The translations under genes and the position numbers were made by a program. Below are positions 1 to 5,465 of a stretch of DNA of 5,465 bases, piece by piece. The DNA is from an uncultured Alphaproteobacteria bacterium (lineage in GTDB: Bacteria; Pseudomonadota; Alphaproteobacteria; Minwuiales; Minwuiaceae). The notes under the pieces were generated by a model. It ran no database searches and was not told the DNA's origin. It saw only the letters and a list, made by a program, of their open reading frames with translations. Position 1 is the first letter of the stretch. Every line of letters begins with the position of its first letter. The stretch covers positions 1 through 5,465 of the forward strand of contig CAJYBQ010000265.1 in the NCBI GenBank assembly GCA_913064755.1, written 5' to 3'.

Positions 1-1
1 C

Positions 2-1441
2 CGCCCCTCGCCACTCGGATCGCCTGCTAGCAACACCCCGGTTACGCCCGCCCCGGGCACCTCCGCCCCCTGCTCGATGATTCAGCGGGCGCACACGTAT
101 CGCAGTTACCGGACTCAAAGCACCTCAAGCAAGGGTCGGGGTGGCGACATGGCGGAGTCCTGGAGCGCATCCGACGACGCTTCCGAATGGACCTTCCAAC
201 TGCAAAAAGGCGCCTCTTTTCACAGCGGCAAACCTTTCACCGCCGATGATGCGATCGCCTCGCTGAATCACCATCGCGGCGAAAAGACAACCTCGGCTGC
301 CAAAGCACTGCTCAAAGATGTCGCCGAAATCGTCAAAAACGACAGCCATTCAATCACTATCAAGTTAACCGGCGGCAATGCAGATCTGCCCTGGCTGCTG
401 ACCGACTATCACTTGCCGATGTGCCCCGCCAACGCGGACGGCACCATTGATTGGCGTTCCGGTGACGGCGCCGGCCCGTACAAGATCATCGACAATGAAT
501 TCGGTGTCGGCAGCAAGCTCGTTCGCCATGATGGCTGGCATCTCGAAGGCGCTTACTTTGACGAAGTGGAAATCAGCGTGCTCAATGATCCCAACGCGCG
601 TCAGACCGCGTTGATCACCGGCGACGTGGACGCTATCACTCAGCTCGAGTTAAAAACACTCAGCTTGCTCAAGCGCAATCCCAACATTGAAATCGACAGT
701 GTGCCCAGTGGCGCTGCGATCACCATGCCCATGTTCTGCGACACCGCGCCGTTTGACGATGTGAACGTGCGTAATGCGCTCAAGCTGGCCATCAATCGCC
801 AGGAGATCATCGACAAAATTGCCTTTGGTACCGCCATTCCCGGTAATGATTTTCATATCTCGCCAAACATGCCGTACTGGCCCGATCTGCCACAGCGCGC
901 TTACGATCCAGATCAGGCAAAATCTTTGTTGAAAAAGGCTGGCAAGGAAGGTTTGAAAATCGATCTGTCTGTCGCCGACAGCGTCTATTCAGGTGCCGTC
1001 GACATGTGCGTGTTGTACGCGGAACAAGCGAAAGCCGCAGGCATCAATATCAATGTCATACGCGAACCCAACGACGGCTATTACTCCGATGTCTGGTTGA
1101 AAAAACCATTCTGCATGGTGCAGTGGGGCGCGCGCCCGACGCCGGACGTGATGCTCAGCCTTGCCTACAAGGATGACGCGGCCTGGAACGAAAGCCGTTG
1201 GCAGAATGCACGCTTCAACGAGCTGCTGCTGCTGGCGAAGGCCGAACTGGACCAGACCAGGCGGGCCGAGATGTATCGCGAGATGCAGATCCTGGCACGT
1301 GACGACGGCGGGACCATCATTCCGATGTTCACCAACTTCGTCTATGCCCGCCGCAAGAACGTGATGCACGGTCCGAAGCTGGCGGCAAGCTGGCAGGTCG
1401 ACGGTGCACGCGGTGTCAGCCGCTGGTGGTTCGAGGGCTGA
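2..1441 (+). CDS. ABC transporter substrate-binding protein, SBP_bac_5 (peptide/nickel/opine) family, 5'-partial
   Basis: Periplasmic ligand-binding component of the importer encoded downstream. The frame is open from base 2 without a stop. The ATG at 77 is probably an internal Met, because in-frame residues before it (PGTSAPCS, just upstream) resemble the family's 'LDPGT..D' segment and no ribosome binding site precedes it. Numbered from that Met, family hallmarks are MAESW (25-29), WTFQLQKGASFHSGKPFTAD (38-57), NHHRG (64-68), a GAGPYKI strand (131-137), FDEVEI (161-166), TAPFDDVNVRNALKLAINRQ (223-242), ISPNMPYW (261-268), YDPDQAKSLLKKAG (276-289), NDGYYSDVW (332-340) and the C-terminal SRWWFEG. 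Roughly 50-60 N-terminal residues, including a Sec or Tat signal peptide, are missing. Base composition changes near base 1110. Several residues in the first 45 codons look wrong for the family. The ligand cannot be assigned; peptide, opine or another small solute are all possible. Family call is firm, substrate is not. Confidence 0.9.
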   Translation, partial: RPSPLGSPASNTPVTPAPGTSAPCSMIQRAHTYRSYRTQSTSSKGRGGDMAESWSASDDASEWTFQLQKGASFHSGKPFTADDAIASLNHHRGEKTTSAAKALLKDVAEIVKNDSHSITIKLTGGNADLPWLLTDYHLPMCPANADGTIDWRSGDGAGPYKIIDNEFGVGSKLVRHDGWHLEGAYFDEVEISVLNDPNARQTALITGDVDAITQLELKTLSLLKRNPNIEIDSVPSGAAITMPMFCDTAPFDDVNVRNALKLAINRQEIIDKIAFGTAIPGNDFHISPNMPYWPDLPQRAYDPDQAKSLLKKAGKEGLKIDLSVADSVYSGAVDMCVLYAEQAKAAGININVIREPNDGYYSDVWLKKPFCMVQWGARPTPDVMLSLAYKDDAAWNESRWQNARFNELLLLAKAELDQTRRAEMYREMQILARDDGGTIIPMFTNFVYARRKNVMHGPKLAASWQVDGARGVSRWWFEG

Positions 1442-1457
1442 TCGCCCTTGCGACCGG

Positions 1458-1478
1458 CACACGACACGCAGTCGTGTG
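1458..1478 (+). repeat. Perfect 8-bp inverted repeat (hairpin) after the binding-protein gene
   Basis: CACACGAC at 1458-1465 pairs exactly with GTCGTGTG at 1471-1478 around a 5-nt loop. It starts 17 nt after the stop codon and has no T run of its own, so it is not a terminator alone. It sits 11 nt before the stronger terminator hairpin and may protect the 3' end of the upstream message from exonucleases; that role is inference. Confidence 0.6.
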
Positions 1479-1489
1479 AGTGATCAGGG

Positions 1490-1523
1490 AACGGGCTTCC
1501 GGGGTTCTCCGGAAGCCCGTTTT
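1490..1523 (+). terminator. Rho-independent terminator / attenuator between binding protein and permease genes
   Basis: A 13-bp perfect stem pairs AACGGGCTTCCGG (1490-1502) with CCGGAAGCCCGTT (1509-1521) around the loop GGTTCT, and the T run TTTT (1520-1523) follows directly. It lies 48 nt after the binding-protein stop. The T run is short, so read-through into the permease genes is plausible. This arrangement is common in ABC importer operons, where the binding protein is needed in excess over membrane components. Efficiency is not known from sequence. Confidence 0.85.
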
Positions 1524-1582
1524 CGTTGCTGCCGGGCGAGCATGCCCATGCCGGACGGAAAACGCGTCGCCGGGCGCGGTCA

Positions 1583-1604
1583 GGAAGCGAAATCTGTCGC
1601 TTTC
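1583..1604 (+). repeat. Short inverted repeat in the leader
   Basis: GGAAGCGA (1583-1590) pairs with TCGCTTTC (1597-1604) over eight positions, one of them a G-T wobble, with a 6-nt loop. It could be an RNA hairpin in the leader or chance; nothing else supports a function. Confidence 0.35.
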
Positions 1605-1721
1605 AGGACATCGGTTGCCTGAAAACGCCGCAGCGGGATGGACAGGGGTCCCAAGCCTGTTCCACACTGACGGCGGGGAAACGCCTGATCCAGCATGATC
1701 GGCGACCAACGAACAAAGAAT

Positions 1722-1736
1722 GCCGAACAATTCGGC
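1722..1736. promoter_or_regulatory. Operator-like palindrome GCCGAA-N3-TTCGGC
   Basis: A perfect 6-bp inverted repeat with a 3-bp spacer lies 72 bases before the permease start codon. Its size and symmetry suit a dimeric repressor site or a small RNA hairpin. No regulator is encoded in the window, so identity is unknown and chance cannot be excluded. Confidence 0.35.
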
Positions 1737-1750
1737 GCAGAAGAATGAAG

Positions 1751-1767
1751 CGCTGGCCGTGCCAGCG
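1751..1767. repeat. Perfect 7-bp inverted repeat CGCTGGC-CGT-GCCAGCG
   Basis: Arms 1751-1757 and 1761-1767 are exact reverse complements with a 3-nt loop, 41 bases before the permease start codon. It follows the 1722-1736 palindrome by 14 bases. It could be a leader hairpin or a second operator half; no T run follows, so it is not a terminator. Confidence 0.45.
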
Positions 1768-1784
1768 ATACAGGGACAGTTTCA

Positions 1785-1808
1785 GACGTATCCAGAGGGG
1801 GACGTATC
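1785..1808 (+). repeat. 8-bp direct repeat GACGTATC flanking the ribosome binding site
   Basis: GACGTATC occurs at 1785-1792 and again at 1801-1808, separated by CAGAGGGG, which contains the purine-rich Shine-Dalgarno core. The second copy runs straight into the ATG. It may be a small tandem duplication of 16 bases with drift in between, or chance. Confidence 0.5.
1794..1802 (+). promoter_or_regulatory. Ribosome binding site of the DppB-like permease
   Basis: AGAGGGGGA ends 6 nt before the ATG at 1809. It is the only good purine-rich site near the start and fixes the permease start, which also matches the family's usual N-terminus. Confidence 0.75.
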
Positions 1809-2765
1809 ATGGGCGATGTCGTAAGCATCGTACTCAAACGCCTCGGATTGGGATTGATCACGCTGCTCGTGATTTCAATCATCATTTTCGGGGCGGTCGA
1901 ACTGCTGCCGGGCGATATCGCCCAGGCAGTGCTGGGGCAGGGTGCCACAGAGGAAAACCTTGCTGCCTTGCGGGAGCAGATGGGACTGAACGATCCGGCC
2001 CCCGTGCGCTATCTCGAATGGCTGGCCGGTGCCGTGGTCGGTGACTTCGGCGTGTCCGTCGTGTCCCAGACCTCGGTCGCTGAAGCCATTGCACCGCGGT
2101 TCCTGAACACGTTGTTTCTTGCTGCCTACGCGGCGGTGATCGCGGTTCCGATCGCCATTGCGCTGGGCATTCTCGTTGCCCTGCTGCGCAACACGATCTT
2201 CGACCGCGTGGCCAACATCATGACCCTGACGTCGATCTCCTCGCCGGAGTTCTTCCTGGGTTACATCCTGATCCTCTACCTGTCGGTCAAGACCGGCGCG
2301 TTCCCGGCAATCGCCAAGCTGAGTTCGAACATGACGTTCCTGGAACTGCTGGACCGCACGTTCCTGCCCGCGCTGACCATGGTGCTGGTCGTCGTTGCGC
2401 ACATGATGCGGATGACACGGGCGGCCATCATCAGCCTGCTTGCCTCGCCCTATATCGAGATGGCGCGGGTGAAGGGCATGCCGGCCTGGCGCGTGATCGT
2501 GAAGCATGCGCTGCCGAATGCCTGGGCGCCGATCATCAACGTGGTCGCACTGAACCTGGCCTATCTGATTACCGGCGTGGTGCTGGTGGAGGTCGTGTTC
2601 GTCTACCCGGGTATCGGCCAGTTGCTGGTCGATGCGGTGACGAAGCGTGATTTCCCCGTGGTGCAGGCCTGCTGCCTGATCTTTGCAGCAACCTTCATCC
2701 TGTTGAACCTGGCGGCGGACGTGGGCGCGATCCTCACCAATCCGCGTCTCCGGTACAAGAAGTGA
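1809..2765 (+). CDS. ABC transporter permease, DppB/OppB-like
   Basis: Inner-membrane permease subunit forming half of the translocation channel of a peptide-type importer. At 318 residues it has the normal family length. Hydrophobic segments lie near residues 12-33, 103-126, 140-161, 185-205, 243-266 and 287-308, giving the six spans usual for DppB. The N-terminal span followed by a periplasmic loop with LREQMGLNDPAPVRYLEWL (54-72) and GDFGVS (78-83) is characteristic. The cytoplasmic EAA coupling loop, which contacts the ATPase, is at about 215-240 (YIEMARVKGM, then HALPNA). The VEVVFVYPGIGQLLVDAV stretch (260-277) is a further family signature. The start is set by a strong ribosome binding site. 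The gene sits behind a 367-nt spacer with a terminator and is followed after 10 nt by its partner permease. No damage is seen. The solute is unknown; it may be peptide, opine or nickel-type. Confidence 0.93.
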   Translation: MGDVVSIVLKRLGLGLITLLVISIIIFGAVELLPGDIAQAVLGQGATEENLAALREQMGLNDPAPVRYLEWLAGAVVGDFGVSVVSQTSVAEAIAPRFLNTLFLAAYAAVIAVPIAIALGILVALLRNTIFDRVANIMTLTSISSPEFFLGYILILYLSVKTGAFPAIAKLSSNMTFLELLDRTFLPALTMVLVVVAHMMRMTRAAIISLLASPYIEMARVKGMPAWRVIVKHALPNAWAPIINVVALNLAYLITGVVLVEVVFVYPGIGQLLVDAVTKRDFPVVQACCLIFAATFILLNLAADVGAILTNPRLRYKK

Positions 2766-2769
2766 GGGG
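2764..2769 (+). promoter_or_regulatory. Ribosome binding site of the DppC-like permease, overlapping the upstream stop
   Basis: GAGGGG lies 6 nt before the ATG at 2776, and its first bases are part of the TGA stop of the preceding permease gene. This supports translational coupling and supports the start that includes the unusual hydrophobic extension. Confidence 0.7.
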
Positions 2770-2775
2770 CAGCAC

Positions 2776-3837
2776 ATGAATTACTTCGTCATTGGCTATT
2801 ACGCCCTGCTGATCGGGGCGTCCTGCCTCGCGGCATACGGCAACAAGCGCGGCCCGTTCATGCTGCTGTTTTCACTGACGCTGGTGTCCTTCGTCGTCGG
2901 TATCGTCGGCGGCGAGTCCTGGCTCTGGAACATCACGCTTGCGGCGGGTGCCATCGCCCTGTCGGCGGGCACCGCATATGCCTTCCGGGAGTTCCTGGTG
3001 ATCGTTCTGCCGCGGGAGATCGCAAAGGCGTTCCGCACCGCCCCGCTGACGGCCACCTTCGGGCTGTTCGTCATCGGCGTCTATGCCATCGCCGGTATCT
3101 TTGCCCCGATCATCGCCCCGTTCGGCGAGGCGGAGATCATCACCGAGGCGTTTGCCCCGGCGGACGAGAACATGCTGCTGGGCGGCGACCAGCTTGGTCG
3201 TGACCTGTTCAGCCGCTTGATCTACGGCGCGCGGAACACGGTCGGCCTGGCACTTGTCGCCACTATTGCCGCCTTCGTCATGGGGGCCTTTGCCGGCCTG
3301 ATGGCGGCGACGGTCGGTGGCTGGTTCGACCAGTTCATGGGGCGGTTCGCGGATGTGATCATGTCGATCCCGTCGCTGATCTTTGCCCTGCTGATCCTGT
3401 CCATCTTCGGCACCAACATGTTCGTCATGATCTGCATCGTGGCCGTGATCTACTCGCCAAGGGTGTTCAGGCTGACACGCGCGGTTGCGGGCAACATCGT
3501 GGTCATGGACTACATCGAAGCGGCGCGCCTGCGGGGGGAGGGGATCTTCTACCTGATCCGTCGGGAGATCCTGCCGAATTCTATGGCACCGCTGGTGGCC
3601 GAGTTCGGTCTCGAGTTCTGCTTCGTCTTCCTGCTGATCGCCGGCCTGTCGTTCCTTGGCCTGGGTATCCAGCCGCCGACGGCGGACTGGGGTTCCATGG
3701 TGCGGGAGAACGCCACCCTGATCTCGTTCGGCGAGATCACGCCGCTGATCCCGGCGGCAGCCATCGCGCTGCTGACCGTCTCGGTGAACTTTGTCGTTGA
3801 CTGGATGCTTTACCGGTCTTCCGGCCTGAAGGAGTGA
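2776..3837 (+). CDS. ABC transporter permease, DppC/OppC-like, with extra N-terminal membrane segments
   Basis: Second inner-membrane permease, pairing with the upstream DppB-like subunit. The canonical DppC body begins near residue 85 (FRTAPLTATFGLFVIGVYAI, about 86-105) and contains GGDQLGRDLFSRLIYGAR (136-153), a hallmark of the family, the EAA loop at about 245-272 (DYIEAARLRGEG, then REILPNS), and LSFLGLGIQPPTADWGSM (291-308). The protein has 353 residues, while typical DppC proteins have about 280-310. The extra part, residues 1 to about 80, holds three hydrophobic stretches (about 4-21, 27-45, 50-77). The start is supported by a ribosome binding site overlapping the upstream TGA. Hydrophobic third-position bias is the same in the extension and the body, so the extension looks genuinely coded. 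The gap to the ATPase gene is 6 nt. Function of the extension is unknown. Confidence 0.92.
   Translation: MNYFVIGYYALLIGASCLAAYGNKRGPFMLLFSLTLVSFVVGIVGGESWLWNITLAAGAIALSAGTAYAFREFLVIVLPREIAKAFRTAPLTATFGLFVIGVYAIAGIFAPIIAPFGEAEIITEAFAPADENMLLGGDQLGRDLFSRLIYGARNTVGLALVATIAAFVMGAFAGLMAATVGGWFDQFMGRFADVIMSIPSLIFALLILSIFGTNMFVMICIVAVIYSPRVFRLTRAVAGNIVVMDYIEAARLRGEGIFYLIRREILPNSMAPLVAEFGLEFCFVFLLIAGLSFLGLGIQPPTADWGSMVRENATLISFGEITPLIPAAAIALLTVSVNFVVDWMLYRSSGLKE
3829..3834 (+). promoter_or_regulatory. Ribosome binding site of the fused ATPase
   Basis: AAGGAG, a near-consensus Shine-Dalgarno, sits inside the last codons of the permease gene, 9 nt before the ATG at 3844. The out-of-frame ATG at 3837, overlapping the permease stop, is therefore not the ATPase start. 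Confidence 0.75.
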
Positions 3838-3843
3838 TGGCAG

Positions 3844-5412
3844 ATGGAAGAGAAGAAGAAGGAAGTCCTGCTCAATATCCGTGATCTCCGGATCGAAGGC
3901 TATTCGGACGAGAAGTGGGTCGAGATCGTTCACGGCATCGACCTCACCCTGCACAGGGGGGAGGTCATGGGCCTGATCGGGGAGTCCGGTGCGGGCAAGT
4001 CCACGATCGGCCTGGCCGCCATGGGGTACGCCCGTGACGGTTGCCGGATCTCCGCCGGTTCCGTCGAATTCGACGGCATGGAGCTGACCACGACACCGGA
4101 ATCGGACAAGCGCGCGTTGCGTGGATCCCGCATCGCCTATGTCGCCCAGTCAGCCGCAGCGTCCTTCAATCCGGCGCATCGGCTGATCGATCAGCACACC
4201 GAAACCCCGGTCCACTACCGCATCAAGAAGCGGCTGGAGAGCCAGGAAGACGCGATGGAGCTCTACGAGAAGCTCCGGCTGCCGAACCCGCGCGAGATCG
4301 GCTTCCGCTACCCGCACCAGGTTTCCGGCGGGCAGTTGCAGCGTGCGATGACGGCCATGGCCATGGCCTGTCGTCCGGACCTCATCATCTTCGATGAACC
4401 GACGACGGCGCTGGACGTGACGACCCAGATCGAGGTGCTGCTGGCGATCCGCGATATCGTGGACCAGTTCAACACCGCCGCGATCTACATCACCCATGAC
4501 CTGGCCGTGGTCGCCCAGATGGCCGACACCATCAAGGTGCTGCTGAAGGGGGACGAGGTGGAGGAATCCGATACCCGTTCCATGCTGGAGTCACCGCAGG
4601 AGGACTACACGAAGTCCCTCTGGGCGGTGCGCAGCTTCAAGCGGGACCAGAAGTCCCGTCCCGGTGGCGATGCCGTTCCGGTGGTATCGGTGCAGGACAT
4701 CGACGCATCCTACGGACCGGTGCCGGTGCTGAAGAACGTGTCCTTCGACATCTACGCGGGCATGACGGTGGCGGTGGTGGGCGAGTCCGGTTCGGGCAAG
4801 TCGACAACGGCGCGCTGCATCACCGGGCTGCTTCCCCCCACCAAGGGAAGGATCCTGTTCAACGGCGAGGAGCTTCCGGCCGATTACCGCAAGCGCAGCA
4901 AGGACCAGCTGCGCCAGGCGCAGATGATCTACCAGATGGCGGACACCGCGCTGAACCCGAAGGTCCTGATCAGCGAGATCATCGGTCGGCCCGCTGCCTT
5001 CTACGGTGGCCTGAAGGGGGCGGCGCTGAAGGCCCGGGTGGACGAACTGCTCGACCTGATCGAACTGGAACCGTCCAAGTACTACAACCGCTATCCGCCG
5101 GAGCTTTCGGGCGGGCAGAAGCAGCGCATCGGCATTGCCCGGGCGCTGGCCGCCGATCCGACGTTCATCATCTGTGACGAGGTGACGAGTGCGCTGGACC
5201 AGCTGGTGGCGGAGGGCATCCTGAAGCTGCTGGACCGGCTGCAGAAGGAACTCAACCTGGCCTACATGTTCATCACCCATGACCTGGCGACGGTGCGTTC
5301 CATCGCCGACGAGGTGGTGGTGATGAAGCAGGGAGAGATAGTGGAGCGGGGGTCGAAGAACGAGAGGTTCACGCCGCCCCACCACTCCTACACGGCACAG
5401 TTGCGCTCCTAG
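3844..5412 (+). CDS. ABC transporter ATP-binding protein with two fused NBDs (DppD-DppF-like), apparent premature stop
   Basis: Cytoplasmic ATPase powering import; the two nucleotide-binding domains that DppD and DppF supply separately are one chain here. Domain 1 (about 8-265) has Walker A GESGAGKST (46-54), Q-loop Gln102, signature VSGGQ (160-164), Walker B LIIFDE (180-185) and switch His218. Domain 2 (about 278-520) has Walker A GESGSGKST (313-321), Q-loop Gln364, signature LSGGQ (421-425), Walker B FIICDE (441-446) followed by Val447 where Pro is usual, and His479. All catalytic elements are intact in both, so both sites could hydrolyse ATP. No cysteine cluster like that of some DppD proteins is visible. 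The chain is 522 residues to TAG at 5410-5412, but the last 20 or so residues look family-atypical and the same frame continues after the TAG with APEMDAE, resembling the family's VPEMD tail, so the real C-terminus probably lies beyond the window. Confidence 0.92.
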   Translation: MEEKKKEVLLNIRDLRIEGYSDEKWVEIVHGIDLTLHRGEVMGLIGESGAGKSTIGLAAMGYARDGCRISAGSVEFDGMELTTTPESDKRALRGSRIAYVAQSAAASFNPAHRLIDQHTETPVHYRIKKRLESQEDAMELYEKLRLPNPREIGFRYPHQVSGGQLQRAMTAMAMACRPDLIIFDEPTTALDVTTQIEVLLAIRDIVDQFNTAAIYITHDLAVVAQMADTIKVLLKGDEVEESDTRSMLESPQEDYTKSLWAVRSFKRDQKSRPGGDAVPVVSVQDIDASYGPVPVLKNVSFDIYAGMTVAVVGESGSGKSTTARCITGLLPPTKGRILFNGEELPADYRKRSKDQLRQAQMIYQMADTALNPKVLISEIIGRPAAFYGGLKGAALKARVDELLDLIELEPSKYYNRYPPELSGGQKQRIGIARALAADPTFIICDEVTSALDQLVAEGILKLLDRLQKELNLAYMFITHDLATVRSIADEVVVMKQGEIVERGSKNERFTPPHHSYTAQLRS

Positions 5413-5463
5413 GCTCCGGAGATGGATGCCGAACGGCAACGCAACGTCGCTCTACATCGACCG
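5413..5463 (+). pseudogene. Probable in-frame continuation of the ATPase gene beyond the TAG
   Basis: After TAG 5410-5412 the same frame stays open to the window edge and begins APEMDAERQRN. Fused ATPases of this family commonly end the second domain with a YT..LL.SVPEMD-type tail, so this looks like its end after a nonsense change or base-call error. Only 17 codons are visible, and their later residues do not match the tail well. This is a guess from pattern, not an alignment. Confidence 0.4.
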
Positions 5464-5465
5464 GA

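Larger units (their letters stand above)
1524..1808 (+). other. Non-coding leader between terminator and first permease gene
   Basis: About 285 bases with no convincing gene. Short open frames here run out of phase through the terminator or into the permease gene and lack ribosome binding sites. The stretch holds several short inverted repeats (1583-1604, 1722-1736, 1751-1767) and a direct repeat next to the start codon. I could not find a clear sigma-70 -35/-10 pair or a sigma-54 -24/-12 element, so whether the permease genes have their own promoter or rely on read-through is open. Confidence 0.5.

Noticed and set aside
1695..1748. 17-codon open frame in the spacer, considered as a leader peptide
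   Set aside because: No purine-rich site lies 5-10 bases before its ATG, no run of one amino acid suggests attenuation, and no terminator follows it.
1524..1800. Possible promoter for the permease genes
   Set aside because: TTGCCT and TTCCAC can be picked as -35-like hexamers, but none has a -10-like hexamer at 16-18 bases, and no TGGCAC-N5-TTGC element is present.
1526..2044. Plus-strand open frame starting in the spacer and running into the first permease gene
   Set aside because: It overlaps the permease by more than 230 bases in another frame, has no good ribosome binding site, and its translation is Arg-rich with no recognisable domain.
1875..2777. Antisense open frame (about 300 codons) across the first permease gene
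   Set aside because: Same cause: low-complexity, charged translation opposite a well-supported permease.
2872..3954. Long antisense open frame (about 360 codons) across the second permease gene
   Set aside because: It is the complement of GC-rich coding sequence. Its translation is full of Asp, Arg, His and Gln with no domain pattern, and it crosses the end of one gene into the next. The plus strand has clear family motifs.
4591..5439. Antisense open frame (about 280 codons) opposite the second ATPase domain
   Set aside because: Arg/His/Leu-rich translation without motifs; the plus strand carries a complete nucleotide-binding domain.
1..5465. Mobile element, CRISPR array, tRNA or other RNA gene
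   Set aside because: No transposase, terminal repeats, regularly spaced repeats or tRNA-like cloverleaf were seen; the window is fully accounted for by one transporter operon and its spacer.

Overview
The window holds one plus-strand operon for an ABC importer of the peptide/nickel/opine (Dpp/Opp-type) class. Its order is substrate-binding protein (bases 2-1441, 5' end missing), DppB-like permease (1809-2765), DppC-like permease (2776-3837) and a fused double ATPase (3844-5412, probably reading on to the window end). GC-rich third codon positions, good Shine-Dalgarno sites and the protein style suggest a Gram-negative proteobacterium, perhaps an alphaproteobacterium or a halophilic gammaproteobacterium. 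That placement is inference; no rRNA or marker gene is present.

Region by region: bases 1-1441 encode the periplasmic binding protein, whose reading frame is open to the left edge, so its signal peptide lies outside the window. Bases 1442-1808 hold no convincing gene. They contain an 8-bp hairpin, a strong 13-bp terminator-like hairpin with a T run, several shorter inverted repeats, and an 8-bp direct repeat around the ribosome binding site of the next gene. Bases 1809-5412 are tightly packed: 10 nt separate the two permease genes and 6 nt separate the second permease from the ATPase, so these three are surely co-transcribed.

Working model: the binding protein captures a ligand in the periplasm and delivers it to the permease heterodimer, and the two-domain ATPase drives import. 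The hairpins behind the binding-protein gene would let it be expressed above the membrane parts by partial termination. The substrate cannot be read from the sequence.

The points worth a second look are mostly about sequence integrity. Both window ends carry in-frame but family-atypical residues, as expected of a low-quality contig end. A TAG near the right edge seems to cut an ATPase frame that goes on with family-like residues. Base composition shifts sharply inside the binding-protein gene near base 1110, suggesting a mosaic gene or a chimeric assembly. Biologically, the second permease has an unusual hydrophobic N-terminal extension of about 80 residues. I did not find a wholly new system here.
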